Source: Brevibacterium renqingii
GTDB taxonomy: Bacteria > Actinomycetota > Actinomycetes > Actinomycetales > Brevibacteriaceae
DNA length: 64,000 bases
Direction of reading: 5' to 3'
Assembly (NCBI RefSeq): GCF_017808105.1
Contig: NZ_JADBHF010000011.1
Coordinates: 62,001-126,000, forward strand
The position numbers and the translations under genes are program-made. Below are positions 1 to 7,660 of the stretch, one piece after another. Each line of letters opens with the position of its first letter. Position 1 is the stretch's first letter. Under the pieces are notes generated by a model. It did no database searches, was not told the origin of the DNA, and saw nothing but the letters and a program-made list of their open reading frames with translations.

Positions 1-756
1 GCGACTGATCTCGTCGGCAATGTGCGCCGCTGCTCCCAGGCCGAGCATGTGCGGCAGGTCAAGCGCATCGGCGGGCCGATCGACCGGACCGAGTGGCTGA
101 TGACCCCGCAGACGGTCAACGCCTACTTCCACCCGGTGATGAACGAGATCGTCTTCCCCGCCGCGATCCTGCAGCCGCCGTTCTTCGACGCCGAGGGTGA
201 CGTGGCGGCGAACTTCGGTGCCATCGGCGCGGTCATCGGCCACGAGATCGGACACGGCTTCGACGATCAGGGATCACGCTACGACGGGGACGGCAACCTC
301 GTCGACTGGTGGACCGAATCGGACCGGAAGCTGTTCGAGGAGCGCACGAACGCGCTCATCGCCCAGTACGAAGAGCTGGTTCCGGCCGGGCTCGACGAGT
401 CCCAGCATGTCAACGGGGCGCTGACCGTCGGTGAGAACATCGGCGACCTCGGCGGCCTGTCGATCGGGTGGAAGGCGCTCGAGCTCGAACTCGGCGAAAG
501 TGCCGGCACCCCCGGCCAGCCGGTGGCACCATCGACGGAGCAGGCGAAGTCGTTCTTCTCCGCGTGGGCGAAGGCCTGGCGGTCGAAGATGCGCACCGAG
601 GAGCGCGTGCGTCGACTGTCGATCGACCCGCACTCGCCCGAGGAGTTCCGCTGCAACCAGGTCGTGAAGAACATGACCGCCTTCCACGACACCTACGGCG
701 TGAGCGAGTCCGACGGCATGTACCTCGCCCCGGCCGAGCGCGTGACCATCTGGTAG
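1..756 (+). CDS. M13 family metallopeptidase, 3' part only
   Basis: This is the C-terminal catalytic part of a neprilysin/PepO-type zinc endopeptidase; the reading frame is open from the first base, so the N-terminal part lies outside the window. The zinc-binding HEIGH motif is visible (about residue 81 of the visible part), followed by the ENIGDLGG motif that carries the third zinc ligand and the family's C-terminal block ending in a CNQVVKNM-type segment and the short tail VTIW. M13 enzymes cleave peptides and small proteins; bacterial members are cytosolic or surface-anchored, and the missing N-terminus prevents a decision here. It is followed on the opposite strand by an enoyl-CoA hydratase gene, so the two genes converge with only about 20 bases between them. 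Confidence 0.93.
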   Translation, partial: ATDLVGNVRRCSQAEHVRQVKRIGGPIDRTEWLMTPQTVNAYFHPVMNEIVFPAAILQPPFFDAEGDVAANFGAIGAVIGHEIGHGFDDQGSRYDGDGNLVDWWTESDRKLFEERTNALIAQYEELVPAGLDESQHVNGALTVGENIGDLGGLSIGWKALELELGESAGTPGQPVAPSTEQAKSFFSAWAKAWRSKMRTEERVRRLSIDPHSPEEFRCNQVVKNMTAFHDTYGVSESDGMYLAPAERVTIW

Positions 757-778
757 GTCGGGCCGGTCGAGTTCGGGC

Positions 779-1639
779 TCAGGAGAACTGCGCGAAGTCG
801 GGGCGGCGCTTCTCGCGGAAGGCGGTGAAGGCCTCGAGCGCCTCCGCACTGCCGAGGCGCTCGAGGAAGAGGGCGGATTCGGCGTCGATCTGCTCGAGCG
901 TCGGGCCCACATCGCGCATCAGCCGCTTGGTCGCCGTCAGCGATCCCGCCGGCTGAGCCGCCAGTCTCACGGCGATCTCATGCGCCCGCGCATGGAGTTC
1001 GTCCGCGGGCACGATCGCGTTCGCGACGCCGTCGGCGACCGCCGACTGCGCGTCGAGGGCCTCGCCGAGGGCGAACATCCCGAACGCGCGCACGTGCCCG
1101 ATGCGCTGGGTCAGCAGCCTGCTCGAGGCCGCTTCGGGCACGAGGGCGAGGTTGACGAACGGGGTGCTGAGCTGAGCGTCGTCGGTCACGAGGACGTAGT
1201 CGCAGTGCAGCAGCATCGTCGTCCCGATGCCCACCGCCTTGCCCTGCACCGCCGCCACGATCGGCGTCGAGGAGTCGACGAGCGCGCGGATATAGCGCTG
1301 GACCGGCTTCTCCTCGGATGCTTCGGATCTCTGACCGGCCGCCTCCTCGGACCCCTGACCGGCCGGCTCCTCGGACCCCTGACCGGCCGGCTCCTCGGAT
1401 GCAGCGACTCCCCGACCGGCGGACTGCTCGGCGAAGTCCGCGAGGTCGTTGCCGGCGGTGAAGGTGTCGCCCTCGGAGCGCAGGACCACAGCCCGGATCG
1501 CCCTGTCCGTCTCCGCGCGCTCGAGAGCATCTGCCAGCTCGTCGTACATGCCGTTGGTCAGCGCGTTCTTCTTCGCCAAGCGGGTGAGCCTGATGGTGAG
1601 CACGCCCTCGTGCTCGGCGATGACGATGTCCTGGGCCAT
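779..1639 (-). CDS. Enoyl-CoA hydratase/isomerase family protein with an internal repeat insert
   Basis: A crotonase-fold protein of 286 residues that should act on acyl-CoA thioesters in the cytoplasm. Visible family features are the first oxyanion-hole loop (TAGNDLADF, about residues 60-68), the second (GKAVGIGTTM, about 130-140) and the PEAASS segment with the expected acidic residue. The start is the ATG of MAQDIV, preceded by GGAG at good spacing; an upstream in-frame start would add an unlike N-terminus. Between the two oxyanion loops is an Ala/Glu/Gly/Gln-rich insert of about 35 residues made of SEEPAGQG-type repeats that crotonases normally lack (see the repeat entry). The substrate cannot be told from sequence. 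It diverges from the alpha/beta hydrolase gene, and the start codons lie about 85 bases apart. Confidence 0.9.
   Translation of the reverse strand: MAQDIVIAEHEGVLTIRLTRLAKKNALTNGMYDELADALERAETDRAIRAVVLRSEGDTFTAGNDLADFAEQSAGRGVAASEEPAGQGSEEPAGQGSEEAAGQRSEASEEKPVQRYIRALVDSSTPIVAAVQGKAVGIGTTMLLHCDYVLVTDDAQLSTPFVNLALVPEAASSRLLTQRIGHVRAFGMFALGEALDAQSAVADGVANAIVPADELHARAHEIAVRLAAQPAGSLTATKRLMRDVGPTLEQIDAESALFLERLGSAEALEAFTAFREKRRPDFAQFS
1331..1402. repeat. Three in-frame 24-bp tandem repeats inside the enoyl-CoA hydratase gene
   Basis: Three consecutive 24-base units begin at 1331, 1355 and 1379 and differ at one to three positions. They encode repeated (S)EEPAGQG octapeptides on the minus strand and keep the frame. 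They make up most of the low-complexity insert between the two conserved oxyanion-hole segments, probably in a surface loop. Confidence 0.9.
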
Positions 1640-1710
1640 GGGTTGCGTCTCCTTCGCGAAATGTCTGCCTCCGCCCGAGCTTGGGGGTTCCATGCGGCGG
1701 GCATGTGAGG

Positions 1711-1716
1711 TACATT
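1711..1716 (+). promoter_or_regulatory. -10 element TACATT, probable leaderless start of the alpha/beta hydrolase
   Basis: TACATT is followed by exactly seven bases and then the ATG of the hydrolase gene, which places the expected transcription start at or next to the A of the start codon. No convincing -35 element is seen. Confidence 0.6.
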
Positions 1717-1723
1717 ACTTCGC

Positions 1724-2617
1724 ATGCGAAATATTCTCAATGAGATCACGTCGGAGAGCGTGTCCATCCCCACCTCGGCGGGGACCATCCGCGGGCACGT
1801 GCTGGAGCCTGCGGATGCTCAGACCGTCGCGGCGGCCGTCGTCCTGCACCCGGCCACCGCCGTGCCCGAGCGCCTCTACCGAGGATTCGCCGAGTTCCTC
1901 GCCGGCGAGGGCTTCGCCGTCGTCACCTACGACTATCGCGGAACCGGAACGTCGGGTGTGCCGCGGGAGAACCGCGGCATCCGGATGCGCGACTGGATGA
2001 GCGTCGACGTCCCGGCCGTCGCACAATGGACCCAGGACCGGTTCCCGAATGCGCCCCAGCTGGCGGTCGGCCACAGCATCGGCGGCCATGCCCTGGCCCT
2101 CGGCCACGGCTCGTCCGAGCTGCGGGGATTCGTCACGATCGCCTCGCATGCCGGTGTCACCCGTGCGATTCCCACACGTGCTGAACGCCTGCGGGTCGCG
2201 TTCGTGCTGCGCGTGCTCGGACCGGTCACGGCCCGGCTCCTCGGGTACGTGCCCGGCCGGCGCATCGGCCTCGGTGAGGACATGCCCGGGGCGGCGATGC
2301 TCGAGTGGAGCAGATGGTCGAGGCTGCCCCGCTACTTCTTCGACGACCCGACGATGGATGCCGAGGCGCGGGCCGCGGGTGTGCGGACGGATGTTCTGGC
2401 GATCGGATTCAGCGATGACCTGTGGGCGACGGCCGAACAGATCGATGCCATCACCGGGCACATGGCCGGTGCCGAGGTCGAACGGCGCACCATCGACCCC
2501 GCATCCGTGGGCGTGGAGAAGATCGGCCATATGGGGTTCTTCCGCCGCGCGAACCGCGATCGCCTCTGGCCGCAGGTGAGCGAGTGGCTGCGGCGGCGAA
2601 TCGAACCGGCATCATGA
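1724..2617 (+). CDS. Alpha/beta hydrolase (serine aminopeptidase-like)
   Basis: A 297-residue cytoplasmic alpha/beta hydrolase. The nucleophile elbow GHSIGGHA is at about residues 116-123 and is preceded by the VVLHPATAVPERLYRGF and YDYRGTGTSG segments typical of the Hydrolase_4/YqiA-like branch that acts on esters or lysophospholipid-type substrates. A late Asp (SDDLWAT) and His (IGHMGFFR) complete a plausible triad. The stop codon overlaps the ATG of the MarR regulator (ATGA), so the two are translationally coupled and the regulator probably controls this enzyme. The start shows no good ribosome-binding site but has a -10 hexamer at leaderless spacing. The substrate is unknown. Confidence 0.88.
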   Translation: MRNILNEITSESVSIPTSAGTIRGHVLEPADAQTVAAAVVLHPATAVPERLYRGFAEFLAGEGFAVVTYDYRGTGTSGVPRENRGIRMRDWMSVDVPAVAQWTQDRFPNAPQLAVGHSIGGHALALGHGSSELRGFVTIASHAGVTRAIPTRAERLRVAFVLRVLGPVTARLLGYVPGRRIGLGEDMPGAAMLEWSRWSRLPRYFFDDPTMDAEARAAGVRTDVLAIGFSDDLWATAEQIDAITGHMAGAEVERRTIDPASVGVEKIGHMGFFRRANRDRLWPQVSEWLRRRIEPAS

Positions 2618-3063
2618 GCCGCTCACAACCCCCGCGGCTGATCTTCCTCCTCAGCAATGCCGAACGCACCGTGCGACGGTGGATCGAGGCTCGCGGCAGC
2701 GCGTCCGGCATGACCGCTGCGAAGGGCGGGGTCCTCATGTACCTGCGGCGGAATCCGGCGGCGACGATGAGCGAACTGACCTCCGCCCTGCACGCGTCTC
2801 CGGCAGGGGCGAGCGGACTGCTGGCGAGGATGGAGACGGCCGGGTTGGTGGCTCGCACGCCCGATGAGTCGGATCAGCGCGTCACCCGAGTCTCGCTCAC
2901 GGATCGAGGGAGCGACGTCGCCGCAGAAGCCAGAACGGCACTCGACGACCTCAATGCTGCTCTCAACGAGGGCTTCGACGACGAAGAGCTCGCCACTGTC
3001 GCTCGCTGGCTCACTCAGGCCGGCGGCATCCTCCGCACCTCGCAGGGCCCCGACGGGACGTGA
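2614..3063 (+). CDS. MarR family transcriptional regulator
   Basis: A 149-residue winged-helix regulator. The MarR core is clear: an N-terminal dimerisation helix, a helix-turn-helix (MSELTSALHASPAGASGLLARMETAGLV) and the beta-wing DESDQRVTRVSLTDRG, whose DxR motif is the family signature. The ATG overlaps the stop of the upstream hydrolase (ATGA), which supports this start over any earlier codon in the same frame. MarR proteins usually repress their own operon and respond to small phenolic or lipophilic ligands. Here the regulator is the downstream gene of a two-gene unit, so feedback on the hydrolase is the simplest model. The gene converges with the DUF1684 gene. Confidence 0.92.
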   Translation: MSRSQPPRLIFLLSNAERTVRRWIEARGSASGMTAAKGGVLMYLRRNPAATMSELTSALHASPAGASGLLARMETAGLVARTPDESDQRVTRVSLTDRGSDVAAEARTALDDLNAALNEGFDDEELATVARWLTQAGGILRTSQGPDGT

Positions 3064-3095
3064 CCTGAGGCCCGAGGGCCCGGGCTCCCGCCCGC

Positions 3096-4643
3096 TCAGC
3101 GGTGTTGGCGGATGAGCGCGACCATACGGTAGTCGAATTCCTGCCAGCTCGTGATCGGACGGTCTGCCTCCATCGCCGCTTCGAAGTCCTCGACCTCGGT
3201 GAAATCGGACTCGAGCGGGATGTCGAAGGGCATCTCCACGTAGATGAGACCGCTAGCATCGGTGTGCACTATGTCGAACCCCGCCTGCTGCGGATCGAGT
3301 TCGTTGTTCATCACGATGAGCAGGCGCCCCTCGGAAGGCTGGTACTCGGATTCGATATCGTCGCGGTAGCCCTGCTGCTGGCGCAGCTCCCGCTGGGCTC
3401 GGATGACGAACTCGGTGTAGGCGCCGATGCCGATCACCGGGATCCGCGAAGTCAGCGCCTCGGTGGCGACGTCGATGAGACGCGACCTCGCCTTGCGTCC
3501 GAGCGGGCCGACGTCCCCGCCGGACATCGCGACACCATCGAAACCGGTCAGGGAGACCCGCTCGTCGTCATGGTTCGGATTGAGGATGGTGATGTCGAGG
3601 CCGAACCGCGAATACCACGGACGGGTCACCTCGGCGCTCTCCTCGTCCCACCAGACGTAGAACAGGAACGGAACGTTGATCCCGGCCTCCGAGTAGAAGA
3701 ACGGAGGTCGACGCTCGCCGGCGGTGACGTCGAAGGGCACGTCATTGCCCTCGATCGGGGCGGGACAGGTGGCGAACGAAGTGAACGCGAAGGGGTAGTT
3801 CACGGCGCGGTTGAAGTCGATGACGAGCGAGCCGTCCTGGTTCGGCACGCCGAGGTCGAGCGTCCGCCACGCAGGAGTGGTCTTCCCGTTCGTCGCATCG
3901 TGGAAGTCGAGCTGGAGCCCGGTCTTCGGGCACCCGGTGGCGAGCAGGCTGACCTCGCCCTGCTTCGTCTCGAAGGTGACGACCCCGGCCGCCTGGGTCT
4001 GCAGCTGCAGATCCTCTTGGGCGGTCTCGATCGTGAACGTCCTGAAGGGGTCGAACCGTGTGAACCGGCCGAGGAAGACGAAGTCCGGGTCCGGGTCGAA
4101 GGCCGGGACCTCGAAGAACTTGCCCAGAAGGGGCGATTTCGAGTCACGGACGCGCACGCCGAGGCGGCCGCCGCGGTCGATGAGTTCGTAGAGCACACCG
4201 CCGACGGTGAACCAGCTCAGTGATCCTCCTTCGGGCAGGCGTGCGCTGAAGCCGTTGTCTTCGACGCGCACCTGCGGCCGGGCGGGTTCGGTCTCCTCGG
4301 TGGCGGCCTGTTCGCTGACGGTCGGCAGGGTCGAGGTGTCGCTGGGCACCGAGGGGCTGGTCGCCCTCGTCACGCCCGACGAGCCCTGGGTCGCAGCGGT
4401 CTGGGAGGTGCTCATGAGGTCGAAGGTCTCGGCCGCGGGCCCGGCCTTGATTCCGGACTCGAGTGCGACGGTGACCCAGCCGTCCGCGACGGTGAAAGTG
4501 CCGGGCGCATCGGGCCAAGTCGTCTCTTCGTCGAGCCAGTGGAGGCCGACGACGCTGAGCCAGCCGAAGGGTTTCGCCAGTGCCGAGTTCCGTGAATCGC
4601 GCCAGGTGTTCCACTCAGTCACGAACTGGTTCACGTCGAACAC
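3096..4643 (-). CDS. DUF1684 protein with a linker insert and an extra C-terminal domain
   Basis: A 515-residue protein of unknown function. Residues about 1-65 and 125-330 match the DUF1684 pattern: an N-terminal EWNTWRDSRNSALAKPFGWLSVVGLHWL block, and a late segment with VIDFNRAVNYPFAFTSFATCPAP that resembles the family's conserved Asn/Tyr/Cys end. A Thr/Ser/Glu-rich insert (about 75-120) separates the first blocks. The last 170 residues or so are not part of the usual DUF1684 length and look like a second globular domain (WWDEESAEV, GRLLIVMNNELDPQQAGFDIV). No signal peptide or membrane helix is seen. The start has no close competitor. Biochemistry is not known to me for this family. Confidence 0.8.
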   Translation of the reverse strand: MFDVNQFVTEWNTWRDSRNSALAKPFGWLSVVGLHWLDEETTWPDAPGTFTVADGWVTVALESGIKAGPAAETFDLMSTSQTAATQGSSGVTRATSPSVPSDTSTLPTVSEQAATEETEPARPQVRVEDNGFSARLPEGGSLSWFTVGGVLYELIDRGGRLGVRVRDSKSPLLGKFFEVPAFDPDPDFVFLGRFTRFDPFRTFTIETAQEDLQLQTQAAGVVTFETKQGEVSLLATGCPKTGLQLDFHDATNGKTTPAWRTLDLGVPNQDGSLVIDFNRAVNYPFAFTSFATCPAPIEGNDVPFDVTAGERRPPFFYSEAGINVPFLFYVWWDEESAEVTRPWYSRFGLDITILNPNHDDERVSLTGFDGVAMSGGDVGPLGRKARSRLIDVATEALTSRIPVIGIGAYTEFVIRAQRELRQQQGYRDDIESEYQPSEGRLLIVMNNELDPQQAGFDIVHTDASGLIYVEMPFDIPLESDFTEVEDFEAAMEADRPITSWQEFDYRMVALIRQHR

Positions 4644-4772
4644 TCCTTGCTGTCGCTGTTGCGGTCACCGGGTCGCGGTCACCGGGCTCCTGTCATCCGC
4701 GTCTGCCACCGAATCCGGTGCCAGGCCGCTGCTTGGAACCAAACCCTCTGCCATCCAAACTACCGCAAACGA

Positions 4773-4778
4773 TAGGCT
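4773..4778 (+). promoter_or_regulatory. -10 element TAGGCT, probable leaderless start of the M18 aminopeptidase
   Basis: TAGGCT, six bases, then ATG. The spacer (GAAGAA) also has some Shine-Dalgarno character, so initiation could use either mode. Confidence 0.5.
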
Positions 4779-4784
4779 GAAGAA

Positions 4785-6092
4785 ATGAGTGAATCGCACC
4801 CGAGACAGGACGTGGCCGCCGAGACTGCGGCCGACCTCAGTGACTTCGTCAACGCCTCCCCCAGCTCCTATCACGCCGTGGCCGCCGCGGTCGAACGCCT
4901 GGAGGCGGCCGGATTCTCCCGCCTCGACGAATCGACTGCGTGGGCGCTGTCGCCGGGGAGCGGTCACTTCGTCGCCCGCGACGGCGCGCTCATCGCGTGG
5001 ATCAATCCCACGGCACCCGCCGAGGCTGTGCCCGGGTTCCGGGTCTTCGGCTCCCATACGGATTCCCCCGCATTCAAGCTCAAGCCCGGTGAGGAGTACA
5101 CCGCCGAAGGCACGCGTCAGGTCGGCGTCGAGATCTACGGCGGTCCGCTGCTGAACTCCTGGCTCGACCGCGAGCTCGCCTTCGCCGGTCGCCTCAGCCT
5201 CGCCGACGGCACGGTCGTGCTGGCCCGCACCGGGCCGATCGCCCGCATACCGCAGCTGGCGATCCACCTCGACCGTCAGGTGAATGAGGGCCTGACCCTG
5301 GACAAGCAGCGTCACACCGCGCCGGTGATCGGGCTGGCCGACCTCGCCGAGGCGGATCTCATCGAGCTGCTCGCCGCGTCGGCCGAGGTCGACCCCGAGA
5401 CCGTCGTCGGCCATGACGTCTACACCATCGCGGCCCAGGAGCCCGCCCGCTTCGGCGCCGCCGAGGAGTTCTTCGCCTCGCCGCGACTGGACAATCTCCT
5501 GTCCGTCCACGCCGGCGTCACCGCGCTGACGCATCTCGATGCCGACAACCTCGAGGCCATCGCGCTCTTCGCGGCCTTCGACCATGAGGAGATCGGCTCG
5601 AACTCGAGGTCCGGGGCCTGCGGACCGTTCCTGGCCGATGTCACCGAGCGCATCATCGCGTCTCTGCTGCCGAACTCGACGCGCAGCGACTACCTGACCG
5701 CGCTCGCGTCTTCGATCTGCGTGTCCTCGGACGCCGGGCATGCCGCGCATCCGAACTATCCCGAACGGCATGATCCGCATGTCCGCCCCCGCCTCGGCGG
5801 CGGTCCGCTGCTCAAGCTCAACGCCCAGCAGCGTTACGCCACCGATGCTGTGGGCACGGCAGTCTGGGCGCGGGCATGTGCGGCGGCCGGGGTCGAGTAT
5901 CAGGATTTCGTGTCGAACAACGCCATGCCCTGTGGGTCGACGATCGGCCCGCTGACCGCCACACGGCTGGGCATGACCACCGTCGATGTGGGTCCGGCTC
6001 TGTACTCGATGCACTCGGCCCGCGAGATGGCAGCGGTCTCCGACATCGTCGACCTCGGTGCTGTCGCGACGGCGTTCCTCCAGGGCGTTTGA
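4785..6092 (+). CDS. M18 family (aspartyl-type) aminopeptidase
   Basis: A 435-residue cytosolic metallo-aminopeptidase that removes N-terminal, mainly acidic, residues from peptides. The family's metal-site blocks are present in order: GSHTDSPAFKLKP (about residues 87-99), DHEEIGSNSRSGACGPF (about 266-282), the PNYPERHDPHVRPRLGGGP block (about 322-340), and the C-terminal MPCGSTIGPLTATRLGMTTVDVG...SMHSARE block (about 385-415). Length is normal for bacterial M18 enzymes. It stands alone between a convergent-divergent DUF1684 gene and the amidohydrolase downstream, and probably serves peptide turnover. Confidence 0.95.
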   Translation: MSESHPRQDVAAETAADLSDFVNASPSSYHAVAAAVERLEAAGFSRLDESTAWALSPGSGHFVARDGALIAWINPTAPAEAVPGFRVFGSHTDSPAFKLKPGEEYTAEGTRQVGVEIYGGPLLNSWLDRELAFAGRLSLADGTVVLARTGPIARIPQLAIHLDRQVNEGLTLDKQRHTAPVIGLADLAEADLIELLAASAEVDPETVVGHDVYTIAAQEPARFGAAEEFFASPRLDNLLSVHAGVTALTHLDADNLEAIALFAAFDHEEIGSNSRSGACGPFLADVTERIIASLLPNSTRSDYLTALASSICVSSDAGHAAHPNYPERHDPHVRPRLGGGPLLKLNAQQRYATDAVGTAVWARACAAAGVEYQDFVSNNAMPCGSTIGPLTATRLGMTTVDVGPALYSMHSAREMAAVSDIVDLGAVATAFLQGV

Positions 6093-6274
6093 GATCGCTC
6101 GAGCAACAGCCGCCGCGAGTGCTCGGTCTACGACAGAAATCTCTGGTTCCGCACCGCTCCCTCCGTCGTGGACCGAGCTCTCGCCAGAACCGTGCACCAT
6201 TCGACATCCGCTTGGCGCCTTGAACGAGCGACCTCGAGCGGCCCCGAGCGCGTCCGACGATGAGGTTGTGTTCC

Positions 6275-7087
6275 ATGAGTGAACTCCAGCGTGCCTTCGA
6301 CGCGCACCTGCACATCATCGATCCGGGCCATCCGCTGATCGAGAACAACGGTTTTCTGCCCGAGCCGTTCACCGTCGCCGACTACCGTGCCCGGCTGCGC
6401 AGTCTGCCTGAGGTCGGTGTCGAGATCGCAGGCGGCGCCGTCGTCTCGGGATCCTTCCAGGGCTTCGACCAGGGGTATCTCATCGCCGCGCTGGACGAAC
6501 TCGGTCCGAACTATGTCGGCGTCACCCAGCTGCCCGACGGGGCAACCGATGACGAGATCCGAGAGCTCGACGAGGCGGGAGTGACGGCGCTGCGCTTCAA
6601 CATCGCCCGCGGCGGTTCGTCCACGCTCGATGCTCTCGACGGTTTCGCCCGCCGGGTCCATGACCTTGCAGGGTGGCACACCGAGCTCTACATCGACGCC
6701 CGCACCATCGATGACGAGCTCGCTGATCGGATCGCCGCGCTGCCGGCTGCGAGCATCGACCACCTCGGCATGCACGAGGACGGTCTGCCCATCCTGCTGC
6801 GCATGGTCGAACGAGGGGTGAAGGTCAAGGCGACCGGTTTCGGCCGGGTGGAGTTCGACCCCGCCGAGGCGGTGCGCCGCATCGTCGACACCGACCCGAC
6901 CGCACTGATGGTGGGCACGGATCTGCCGTCGACGAGGGCGCGCAGGCCGTTCGCCGATGCCGACTTCGCACTCATCCGCCAGGTGCTCACCCCCGCCGAG
7001 GCGAATGCGGTGTTCTGGACGAACGCGGCGAAGTTCTATCGGATCGAGCCCGCCACATCCGCAGGAGGAGCGGACTCAGCCACATAG
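6275..7087 (+). CDS. Amidohydrolase family protein (metal-dependent, PF04909-like)
   Basis: A 270-residue TIM-barrel hydrolase. The N-terminal metal motif DAHLHIIDP is at residues 9-17; DHLGMHEDG, FGRVEFDP and MVGTDLPSTRARRPF follow at the places where this group (LigI-, 4-sulfomuconolactonase- and aminocarboxymuconate-related enzymes) puts its metal and substrate ligands. These enzymes act on lactones, dicarboxylic acids or carboxylate-bearing rings. The ATG chosen has GATGAGG eight bases upstream; an ATG 15 bases earlier would add MRLCS and has no such site. The next gene is an RpiB-type isomerase behind its own operator-like promoter, so an operon is not certain. Confidence 0.85.
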   Translation: MSELQRAFDAHLHIIDPGHPLIENNGFLPEPFTVADYRARLRSLPEVGVEIAGGAVVSGSFQGFDQGYLIAALDELGPNYVGVTQLPDGATDDEIRELDEAGVTALRFNIARGGSSTLDALDGFARRVHDLAGWHTELYIDARTIDDELADRIAALPAASIDHLGMHEDGLPILLRMVERGVKVKATGFGRVEFDPAEAVRRIVDTDPTALMVGTDLPSTRARRPFADADFALIRQVLTPAEANAVFWTNAAKFYRIEPATSAGGADSAT

Positions 7088-7112
7088 CACTGTTTACTAT
7101 CAAGACGCTTTT

Positions 7113-7129
7113 TACTACAGTCTGTAGAA
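7113..7129. promoter_or_regulatory. CTAC-N5-GTAG palindrome upstream of the RpiB-like gene
   Basis: TACTAC-AGTCT-GTAGAA is a near-perfect dyad 33 bases before the start codon, overlapping a possible -10 (TACAGT). It matches the palindromes at 16002 and 37859 in arm sequence and spacing. The TACA...TGTA core resembles sites of BlaI/CopY-type repressors; which protein binds is unknown. Confidence 0.6.
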
Positions 7130-7162
7130 ACTTACGAAGTAGTGAGCAGGCGGAGGACAGAG

Positions 7163-7606
7163 ATGCATATCGCGATCGGCGCCCCGGGCAACGGGGAGAT
7201 CCTCAAGGACGAGATCAGGAGCTTCCTCGTCGATGATGACCGGGTCGATGCCGTCCTCGATCTGTCCGAACCCGAGATCACCTACCCGGCGGTGTCGTTC
7301 CTCGCCGCGCAGAAGGTCTCCGCCGGTGAAGTCGATCGGGCGGTCCTCATCTGCGGCACGGGTGTGGGCACCGCAATCTCTGCCAACAAGGTCAGGGGAG
7401 TTCGCGCCGCCACGGCGCATGATCTGGTGACGGTTCGCGGGGCGGTCGAGAACTACGACGCACAGATACTGTGCATGGGGCAGAACGTCATCGCCGCTCC
7501 GTACGCACGAATGCTCATCGACCTGTGGTTGGACCTCAGACATGATCCCACCGGATCCTACGGGCCGAAGGTCGACGAAATCGCCGCGTTCGAGTCCCAC
7601 GACTGA
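7163..7606 (+). CDS. RpiB/LacA/LacB family sugar-phosphate isomerase
   Basis: A 147-residue aldose-ketose isomerase of the RpiB fold. The block ICGTGVGTAISANKVRGVRAATAHD (about residues 64-88) contains the catalytic Cys and the anion-binding glycine loop of the family, and NVIAAPYARMLIDLWL fits the C-terminal helix. The ATG is preceded by CGGAGG at six bases, which rules out the GTG 21 bases earlier. RpiB enzymes interconvert ribose-5-P and ribulose-5-P; relatives use allose-6-P, galactose-6-P or tetrulose phosphates, and sequence alone does not decide. The family is normally 140-160 residues long, as here. Confidence 0.9.
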   Translation: MHIAIGAPGNGEILKDEIRSFLVDDDRVDAVLDLSEPEITYPAVSFLAAQKVSAGEVDRAVLICGTGVGTAISANKVRGVRAATAHDLVTVRGAVENYDAQILCMGQNVIAAPYARMLIDLWLDLRHDPTGSYGPKVDEIAAFESHD

Positions 7607-7660
7607 CATATCGGTCGGCGTTCGAGCGCCGGCCGCCGCTCAAGCCCGCAAGGAGAGGCA

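Noticed and set aside
1331-1402. Regular repeats considered as a CRISPR array
   Set aside because: Units are contiguous without spacers, in frame within a conserved gene, and no cas gene is near. The same holds for the repeats at 24679, 46185 and 63396.
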